From Candidatus Brocadiaceae bacterium (lineage in GTDB: Bacteria > Planctomycetota > Brocadiia > Brocadiales > Brocadiaceae), in contig JANLHY010000101.1 of the NCBI GenBank assembly GCA_024653795.1, positions 1 through 5,290 on the forward strand: 5,290 nt of DNA. Direction: 5' to 3'. Under the pieces are notes generated by a model. That model saw only the letters and a list, made by a program, of their open reading frames with translations, ran no database searches and was not told where the DNA came from. Shown here in pieces: positions 1 through 5,290 of the stretch. A program made the position numbers and the translations under genes. Position 1 is the first letter of the stretch. Each line of letters starts with the position of its first letter.

Positions 1-19
1 TAACGAATAAATATTCAAC

Positions 20-2032
20 ATGGATACCAAGAAAAAGGTACTGTTGGTGGAAAAAGACAATGCTATATGGCATTTTGTGCGAAGTGTACTTAAAAAAGAG
101 ATATATGATTTGGACTTTGCCGATAATGCTAAATACGCACTCGCAAAAATTCAAAATAATACAACAGATCTGATTCTTTTTGATTGCAATTCTCTGGGAG
201 TAAATATGTCAGAATTCATTTCCTTAATTAAAAATTCAACAGACAATATGCCCGGTATTATAGCGTTAACGAAGAATATAAACGACGATGTCGATTGTAC
301 CCAACATGATGTAGATGATTTAATTACCAAACCACTCAACTCGACTGAATTACAATACCGCATCAACCGGGTTTTTGATCGTAGGAATATGATAGATTTA
401 TTGAATAAAGACCGGGCAGATTCGGAAGCGCTTCTTCAGATATCAGAAGCTGTATCCTCCACACTGAGCAGCAGAGAAATTCTCCACATTATTGTCAAAA
501 AAGTTGCTTCCCTTTTTGATGCAACGCGTTGTTCTATTTTTCGTGTTGCTCATGAGGAGAAATTCGCCCACGTAATTGCTTCTCACGATAATCCTGACAT
601 AGAGTTGGAGATAACGATTGATAATTACCCGGAGGTAAAGAAGGCGCTGGAGACAAGAGAGATGGTGATCGTTCAATATATTCTCCTTGATCCATTAATG
701 AAGGGTGTGCAGGAAAATATAAAATCTCTGAAAAACAATGCGATTATTGTTATTCCAATTATATTAAAAAACAACGTCATTGGAACTCTTTTTTTAAGAA
801 ATGTTCGAGACAATAAATTCTTCAATGAAAGGGAAATAAAATTTTTGAAGGTAGTAGCTCGTGTAGCTGCGAGTTCCTTGGACAATGCCTTTCTTTACGA
901 AAATTTAGAGTCCACACGGTTGCAGTTAATACAATCTGAAAGATTAAGGGCATTGGGAGAATTGGCCACTGGTGTTGCCCATAATTTTAATAATTTATTG
1001 AGTGGTATTCTTGGGCATACACAAATGTTACTTTCAAAGAGTCTCGATACAGCAACTTGTGAACGATTACAAATTATTGAAAAGCTTGTATTAGATGGAA
1101 GCGAAATCGTCCGAAGGATTCAGGAATTTACAAGACTTCGCACTACAAAGGATTTTTCAGAAGTCAATATAAAAGACATCATAAATGACATCATTAGAAT
1201 GACGGAGTCGAAATGGTCTGGAGGGTCTAATATCCCAAAAATAATACTTCGCGTTGATATCGATTCGATGGAAATCCCCATTGTAGAAGGGAACGCTACG
1301 GAGTTAAGAGAGGTTTTTATCAACGTTTTGTTTAATGCAGTTGATGCCATGCCCAAAGGAGGAGAATTCACGATTCAAACAAAAACTGATGGGAAGGATG
1401 TTTTTATTCATTTTATTGATACAGGCGAAGGTATGTCCGAAGAGACAAGGAAAAGGGTATTTGACCCCTTTTTTACAACAAAAGGATCAAAGGGAACAGG
1501 TCTGGGGATGAGTGTTGCATACGGAATAATCAGCAGGCACAATGGTCATATTAGCATAGACAGCGAACTCGGCGTAGGCACTACTGTTACCGTACGACTG
1601 CCCATATCCGAAAAATTCATTAAAGAGATGGATCGCAAATATAATCTTAAACACGAAGAGAAAACGAAAATACTCCTCATAGAAGACCATAAAATCACCC
1701 TGGATGTCCTTGCGGAGAACTTAGCAAATCTGGGCCACCACATAGAGAAGGCCGACAGTGGTATGGCAGGGATTAAAATGTTTAAAGATGGGAATTACGA
1801 TATCGTAATAACGGATGTTGGATTACCCGATATCTCCGGTTGGGCGGTCTCTAAAAAAATAAAAGATATGTCACCTCATGTGCCAGTCGTATTTATTACA
1901 GGATGGGGCAATCAACTCAGTTCGTCTCAGATAAAAGAATGTGGTGTAGATTTTATACTTGCCAAGCCTTTTAAGATAAAAGAGATTTCGGCAATTATAA
2001 AAAAGGCTATTGACTCTAAAAAAGATATCTAA
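20..2032 (+). CDS. Hybrid sensor histidine kinase (REC-GAF-HisKA-HATPase-REC), soluble
   Basis: This 670-residue protein has no hydrophobic membrane segment or signal peptide, so it is probably a cytoplasmic sensor. Domains in order are: an N-terminal receiver-like domain (about 5-120, possible phosphoacceptor D55, K104-P105); a GAF-like sensory domain (about 135-298); HisKA with the phosphorylated histidine in GVAHNFNNLL (H321); HATPase_c with N box (N439), G1 box DTGEGM (467-472), F box DPFF (482-485) and G2 box GTGLGM (492-497); and a C-terminal receiver (about 548-668) with E555/D556, D599 in ITDVGLPD, T627 and K649-P650. The kinase core and C-terminal receiver look complete. The N-terminal receiver is degenerate: E11-K12-D13 replaces the usual acidic pair. 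There is no DNA-binding output domain, so phosphate probably goes to its own receiver and then to an unknown partner. ATG at 20 is chosen because the receiver fold begins right after it and an in-frame stop lies at 8-10; no clear Shine-Dalgarno precedes it. The GAF ligand and target are unknown. The stop lies 29 bases before mraY. Confidence 0.95.
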   Translation: MDTKKKVLLVEKDNAIWHFVRSVLKKEIYDLDFADNAKYALAKIQNNTTDLILFDCNSLGVNMSEFISLIKNSTDNMPGIIALTKNINDDVDCTQHDVDDLITKPLNSTELQYRINRVFDRRNMIDLLNKDRADSEALLQISEAVSSTLSSREILHIIVKKVASLFDATRCSIFRVAHEEKFAHVIASHDNPDIELEITIDNYPEVKKALETREMVIVQYILLDPLMKGVQENIKSLKNNAIIVIPIILKNNVIGTLFLRNVRDNKFFNEREIKFLKVVARVAASSLDNAFLYENLESTRLQLIQSERLRALGELATGVAHNFNNLLSGILGHTQMLLSKSLDTATCERLQIIEKLVLDGSEIVRRIQEFTRLRTTKDFSEVNIKDIINDIIRMTESKWSGGSNIPKIILRVDIDSMEIPIVEGNATELREVFINVLFNAVDAMPKGGEFTIQTKTDGKDVFIHFIDTGEGMSEETRKRVFDPFFTTKGSKGTGLGMSVAYGIISRHNGHISIDSELGVGTTVTVRLPISEKFIKEMDRKYNLKHEEKTKILLIEDHKITLDVLAENLANLGHHIEKADSGMAGIKMFKDGNYDIVITDVGLPDISGWAVSKKIKDMSPHVPVVFITGWGNQLSSSQIKECGVDFILAKPFKIKEISAIIKKAIDSKKDI

Positions 2033-2046
2033 AGCGGACAAGAAAA

Positions 2047-2059
2047 GAGGTTAAAAGGA
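2047..2059 (+). promoter_or_regulatory. Ribosome binding region of mraY (two candidate Shine-Dalgarno cores)
   Basis: Two purine-rich cores lie before the TTG start at 2062. GAGGT (2047-2051) leaves 10 bases to the start, slightly long. AAAGGA (2054-2059) leaves only 2 bases, which is too close for normal use. Neither is ideal, so translation of mraY may be weak or coupled to the kinase gene that ends at 2032. The whole 29-base gap shows no hairpin or promoter of note. Confidence 0.5.
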
Positions 2060-2061
2060 CT

Positions 2062-3138
2062 TTGCTATACAATTGGTTTTCTTCGATAAATTCACTAGAA
2101 ATATTTAAATATATATCTTTCCGTTCCTGTCTGGCAGCTTTTACTGCTTTTTTGGTCAGTATCATTTTCGGTTATTTGTTTATCAGGAAACTAAGGACTT
2201 TAAAGGTCGGCGAAGACACAACAAAAACAGACTCAGAAGAACTCAAACGTATGCATTTCGATAAAAAAAATACGCCGACAATGGGAGGAATCGTCCTAAA
2301 TATCTCTATTCTGGTTTCCACTCTATTCTGGTGTAATATCTACAATGAATATGTCCTCTTAATGATGTTTACGTTGATCTGGTTCGGTGCGCTTGGATTT
2401 ATTGATGATTATATCAAGCTTACGCAGAAGAATGTAGCCGGTTTGAGTGATGCATCAAAATTATTATTTCAATCGGCGTTGGGGCTCATACTGGGATTGG
2501 TTTTATATTTCCATTTTAGTAAGTTTACCTGGGGCACACAACTGGTAATTCCTTTTGTAAAAGATTTTAGACCCGACGTAGGGCCTTTTTATATATTGGT
2601 TGTTGCGTTCTTTATCGTTGGGATGTCAAACGCAGTAAATCTTACCGATGGATTGGATGGATTGGCAATCGGGTGCAGCATTATTGCTGGAATTGCTTTT
2701 ACTGTTATTGCCTATGCCTCAGGTAGGATCGATTTTAGTGATTATTTACAAATTCCCTATGTCCCTGGAAGTGGAGAATTGAGTGTTTTTTGTGCTGCAC
2801 TTGTAGGAGGAAGCTTGGGATTCTTATGGTATAATTGCTTTCCTGCACAAATTTTTATGGGCGACACAGGTTCATTGACATTAGGCGGTATGCTGGGACT
2901 CGTTGCTATTATTGTAAAACAAGAACTGCTGATGGTTATTATAGGGGGTATCTTTGTTGCTGAGGCAGTTTCTGTACTTGTGCAAAAATTCTTTTATAAG
3001 ATGACAAAGAGAAGGGTTTTTCGTTGTGCGCCTTTACACCATCACTTCCAGTTTAAGGGATGGCCCGAGACGAAAATCACCCTCCGGTTTTGTATTATTG
3101 CTGCAATGCTGGCTGTATTTAGTCTTATATTATTATAA
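2062..3138 (+). CDS. mraY: MraY, phospho-N-acetylmuramoyl-pentapeptide-transferase
   Basis: MraY is an integral membrane enzyme that transfers phospho-MurNAc-pentapeptide from UDP to undecaprenyl phosphate, making lipid I on the cytoplasmic face. The product is 358 residues, close to the family's usual ~360, and has about ten hydrophobic segments. Diagnostic motifs are NTPTMGG (70-76), the aspartate pair in FIDDY (D115, D116), NLTDGLDG (193-200), FMGDTGSL (265-272, with the Mg-binding D268) and the APLHHHF histidine motif (H326-H328). The family catalytic aspartates are therefore present. The TTG start at 2062 is chosen because the resulting MLYNWF... N-terminus matches the usual MLY start of the family; there is no ATG or GTG nearby. 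The region 57-70 (DSEEL...KKN) differs from the DGPxxH...KxG form of proteobacterial enzymes and resembles planctomycete versions (from memory). The gene lies 29 bases after the kinase and 11 bases before ftsW, with no murD between. Confidence 0.97.
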   Translation: MLYNWFSSINSLEIFKYISFRSCLAAFTAFLVSIIFGYLFIRKLRTLKVGEDTTKTDSEELKRMHFDKKNTPTMGGIVLNISILVSTLFWCNIYNEYVLLMMFTLIWFGALGFIDDYIKLTQKNVAGLSDASKLLFQSALGLILGLVLYFHFSKFTWGTQLVIPFVKDFRPDVGPFYILVVAFFIVGMSNAVNLTDGLDGLAIGCSIIAGIAFTVIAYASGRIDFSDYLQIPYVPGSGELSVFCAALVGGSLGFLWYNCFPAQIFMGDTGSLTLGGMLGLVAIIVKQELLMVIIGGIFVAEAVSVLVQKFFYKMTKRRVFRCAPLHHHFQFKGWPETKITLRFCIIAAMLAVFSLILL

Positions 3139-3144
3139 AGGGGA
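3137..3144 (+). promoter_or_regulatory. Shine-Dalgarno of ftsW overlapping the mraY stop
   Basis: AAAGGGGA starts within the TAA stop codon of mraY (3136-3138) and leaves 5 bases to the TTG at 3150. This supports the TTG as the start of ftsW and suggests that mraY and ftsW are translated from the same transcript. Confidence 0.75.
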
Positions 3145-3149
3145 TTTAT

Positions 3150-4235
3150 TTGAAACACGGGCATTTTATTATATACATCGTGGTTGCCCTATTAGGATTT
3201 AGTATTATCACTGTCTATAGTACAGACCTGGCAACTTTTGGGGCGGGTGGGAAAAATTATCAATTAACGAAACATCTATTATGGGTATTAATAGGCTTGA
3301 TATTGTTACTAACCATGGCAAAGATTGACTACCATTACTTACAGAAATTGGGAATCCCCATTCTCGTTGTATCCTTTCTGCTTCTTCTGCTTGTATTGTT
3401 ACCAGGCATTGGCACAGTTACCAACGGTGCTCGCAGGTGGATTCGGTTGGGACATACTTTTGGCATACAGCCCTCCGAATTTGCAAAATTGGCGGTTATA
3501 ATATTTGTTTCTGGCTATATTGCCAAGAACCAAAGTCACATGTCCGAATTCAAATGTGGTTTTATGATACCCATCGTTATTATAGCGGTAACTGGCGCTC
3601 TTATAATCAAAGAGCCTGATTTTGGGAGTGCTGCGTTCATTACAATTCTTTCTATAATTATGCTTATCGTTGGTGGTACCAGGTTCATTTATGTTTTTTT
3701 TACGATTATAGCTGCTGTACCGTTTGTGCACAAAATGTTATTCGAGGTTTCATATAGAAAAGACAGATTAATAGCCTTTATGGATCCATGGCAAGACCCC
3801 TCGGGAACAGGGTATCACGTGATTCAATCGTGGATTGCCCTTGGTTCCGGTGGTTTGACAGGATTAGGTGTTGGAAGCAGCAAACAAAAACTATTCTTTT
3901 TGCCAGTAAGCAGTAGCGATTTTATCTTTACCATCATTGGTGAAGAGTTTGGTTTTATTGGGGTGTTAGTTATTATGTGCCTATTTTTGTTATTAATATG
4001 GCAGGGATTAAAGATAGTACATGCAACCAAGGACATATTTGGATTTTTTTTAGGATTTGGAATAACTGTGATGTTTGGATTACAGGCAGTTATTAACATA
4101 GCTGTTGTCTCTGGCATTGTTCCAACAAAAGGCATCCCCTTGCCTTTTGTTAGTTCAGGTGGATCATCCTTGTTATTTTCGATGATAGGAATTGGGATAC
4201 TAATTAATATTGCAAAACAGTCTTTGGAGGTGTGA
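3150..4235 (+). CDS. ftsW: FtsW, SEDS-family peptidoglycan glycosyltransferase of division
   Basis: This 361-residue protein has about ten hydrophobic segments and is a SEDS polymerase, which joins lipid II into glycan strands together with a class B PBP. Family motifs are NGARRWIRLG (92-101), QPSEFAKL (107-114), EPDFG (155-159), the large external loop with RKDRLIAFMDPW (203-214) and SGGLTGLGVG (233-242), the catalytic-type aspartate D257 in SSDFIF, GEEFG (264-268), and PTKGIPLPFVSSGGSS (325-340). FtsW is preferred over RodA because of the GARRW and PTKG-LPF signatures and the position between mraY and murG. The protein is shorter than many FtsW proteins because it lacks a long cytoplasmic N-terminal tail. 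Two conserved motifs are altered: LPV253 replaces the usual LPE before the aspartate, and PFVSSGG replaces PFVSYGG. The TTG start is supported by a strong Shine-Dalgarno at 3137-3144 and by the first membrane segment beginning right after it. SpoVE-like or RodA-like function is not fully excluded. Confidence 0.93.
   Translation: MKHGHFIIYIVVALLGFSIITVYSTDLATFGAGGKNYQLTKHLLWVLIGLILLLTMAKIDYHYLQKLGIPILVVSFLLLLLVLLPGIGTVTNGARRWIRLGHTFGIQPSEFAKLAVIIFVSGYIAKNQSHMSEFKCGFMIPIVIIAVTGALIIKEPDFGSAAFITILSIIMLIVGGTRFIYVFFTIIAAVPFVHKMLFEVSYRKDRLIAFMDPWQDPSGTGYHVIQSWIALGSGGLTGLGVGSSKQKLFFLPVSSSDFIFTIIGEEFGFIGVLVIMCLFLLLIWQGLKIVHATKDIFGFFLGFGITVMFGLQAVINIAVVSGIVPTKGIPLPFVSSGGSSLLFSMIGIGILINIAKQSLEV
4226..4230 (+). 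promoter_or_regulatory. Shine-Dalgarno of murG inside the end of ftsW
   Basis: GGAGG lies within the last codons of ftsW and leaves 7 bases to the ATG of murG at 4238. It is the best-matched ribosome site in the window. The ftsW stop (4233-4235) and the murG start are separated by only 2 bases, an arrangement typical of translational coupling. Confidence 0.85.
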
Positions 4236-4237
4236 AA

Positions 4238-5290
4238 ATGAAAATCGCTTTTGCTGGAGGTGGTACCGCTGGACATTTAATGGCGGGGTTGAGTACTGCC
4301 GAAGAGATCCGTTCGAGATTCAACGAGGCAGAAATCATTATTTTTGGCACGGATAAAAAATTTGAAAAACGATGTGTAGAACAGCGGGGATTCCAGTTTC
4401 AACAAATGCGTGCTAGAAAATGGGAAAAATCTTACAAGGGTGTATTTATGTTTATCGTTACGACGTTTATCAGCGTTATTGAATCCATCCTTGCGATTCG
4501 CAAATTTAACCCTGATATTGTGGTTGGATTGGGTGGATATGCTTCCGTTGCCCCAATTATAGCCGCAAAGTTACACAGCATACCAACCATATTGTTAGAA
4601 CAAAATGTCATACCTGGTAAGGCAAACCGATTCTTGTCTAAATGGGTTGATGAAGTATATTGTCATTGGCGAGGGTCTCTCAAATGGTTTAATAAAGCAA
4701 ACGTTGTACGGATAACCGGGACACCCATTCGTAAGGATATCTTATATAGCCAAAGAAGCCGTTCTGCCGAAAAATTCGGGCTAAGTTCTTCTAAAAAAAC
4801 GATACTGGTTACAGGGGGAAGTCAGGGTGCACAGGCAATCAATGAAGTTATATTAAGATGTTTACCCAAATTAGAACCGTTATCAAACGAACTGCAAATT
4901 ATCCACTGTACGGGTGAACATGGGTATGAAGCCGCAAAAGCAGCGTACAAACAAACGAATATCAATGCATTTGTTTGTAGTTTTTTAGATGATATGGGCG
5001 CTGCTTTCAGTATGGCGGATGTAATTATTTGTAGGGCTGGCGCTACTACTATTGCAGAATTTACTGCGGTAGGTATTCCCGCTATATTGATACCATATCC
5101 ACATGCTGCGGATAATCACCAGTACTGGAATGCAATGGAATTGGCAAGCAACGGCGGTGGATATTTATTGCAGCAGATTGATCTGACGCCTGAAAAAATC
5201 ATAGAACTTATTACAGATCTTTTCAACAATAAAGAAAAGTACGACAGAATGAAGATGTTTAATAAAGAGATGGGAATGCCAAACGCAGCC
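4238..5290 (+). CDS. murG: MurG, UDP-GlcNAc:lipid I N-acetylglucosaminyltransferase (3' end cut by the window)
   Basis: MurG is a peripheral membrane GT-B glycosyltransferase that adds GlcNAc to lipid I to give lipid II, the substrate of FtsW. The frame is open for 351 codons to the window edge with no stop. Full-length family members are about 355-365 residues, so only a short C-terminal tail is missing; the last visible residues, MGMPNAA, match the usual GxPNAA near the end. Motifs are the N-terminal glycine loop GGGTAGH (7-13), GLGGYAS (97-103), EQN (121-123), GTPIR, TGGSQGAQAIN (192-202), CRAGATTIAEF (265-275, with E274 at the place of the nucleotide-sugar ribose-binding Glu), and PHAADNHQYWN (288-298). 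The first loop departs from the family GGTGGH by an alanine at residue 11, and the following 'xP' is M15-A16. The ATG at 4238 is supported by GGAGG 7 bases upstream and by the MKIAFAGGG start. It sits 2 bases after ftsW. Confidence 0.97.
   Translation, partial: MKIAFAGGGTAGHLMAGLSTAEEIRSRFNEAEIIIFGTDKKFEKRCVEQRGFQFQQMRARKWEKSYKGVFMFIVTTFISVIESILAIRKFNPDIVVGLGGYASVAPIIAAKLHSIPTILLEQNVIPGKANRFLSKWVDEVYCHWRGSLKWFNKANVVRITGTPIRKDILYSQRSRSAEKFGLSSSKKTILVTGGSQGAQAINEVILRCLPKLEPLSNELQIIHCTGEHGYEAAKAAYKQTNINAFVCSFLDDMGAAFSMADVIICRAGATTIAEFTAVGIPAILIPYPHAADNHQYWNAMELASNGGGYLLQQIDLTPEKIIELITDLFNNKEKYDRMKMFNKEMGMPNAA

Noticed and set aside
1..19. Possible end of an upstream gene (TAA at 1-3) or promoter before the kinase
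   Set aside because: The stretch is too short to tell a stop codon from chance, and no Shine-Dalgarno or promoter pair is visible.
2010..2035. TTGACT near the end of the kinase gene, a possible -35 box for mraY
   Set aside because: No TATAAT-like hexamer lies 16-18 bases downstream; the nearest A/T-rich match (GATATC at 2024) is only 8 bases away. It is also within coding sequence.
2638..2667. Short tandem repeat of GATGGATTG in mraY
   Set aside because: It simply encodes the conserved TDGLDGLA active-site motif, so the repeat is explained by the protein.
3399..3731. A 110-codon open frame on the minus strand inside ftsW
   Set aside because: The plus-strand frame encodes clear SEDS motifs; the antisense product has no recognisable features.
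3824..4276. A 150-codon open frame on the minus strand
   Set aside because: It lies antisense to the well-supported ftsW end and murG start, has a proline-, isoleucine- and asparagine-rich low-information translation, and no recognisable domain.

Overview
The window holds four co-directional genes on the + strand, packed with gaps of only 29, 11 and 2 bases: a soluble hybrid sensor histidine kinase (20-2032), mraY (2062-3138), ftsW (3150-4235) and the first ~97% of murG (4238 to the window edge). No RNA genes, mobile elements, CRISPR arrays, terminators or non-coding stretches longer than 30 bases are visible. The 19 bases before the first gene are too short to define a promoter.

The last three genes are part of a dcw (division and cell wall) cluster. 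MraY attaches phospho-MurNAc-pentapeptide to undecaprenyl phosphate (lipid I). MurG adds GlcNAc (lipid II). FtsW is the SEDS glycan polymerase that uses lipid II at the division site. The usual neighbour order is murE-murF-mraY-murD-ftsW-murG-murC. Here murD is absent between mraY and ftsW, and the gene directly before mraY is a signalling kinase instead of murF. The tight spacing, with Shine-Dalgarno sequences overlapping or lying inside the preceding gene, suggests one transcript that may include the kinase.

The organism is a bacterium with an A+T-rich genome (about 40% G+C by eye) that makes peptidoglycan precursors. Several sequence details resemble Planctomycetota as I remember them: an MraY with 'DSEEL...KKNTPTMGG' and 'FMGDTGSL', and a MurG with 'LEQNVIPGKAN' and 'PHAADNHQ'. 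The low G+C would fit an anammox-type (Brocadiales) member better than most planctomycetes. This is inference from memory, not a database match.

I found no clearly novel multi-gene system. The points most worth a second look are the kinase placed at the head of cell-wall genes, its degenerate N-terminal receiver domain beside an intact C-terminal one, and unusual residues in otherwise invariant motifs of FtsW and MurG.
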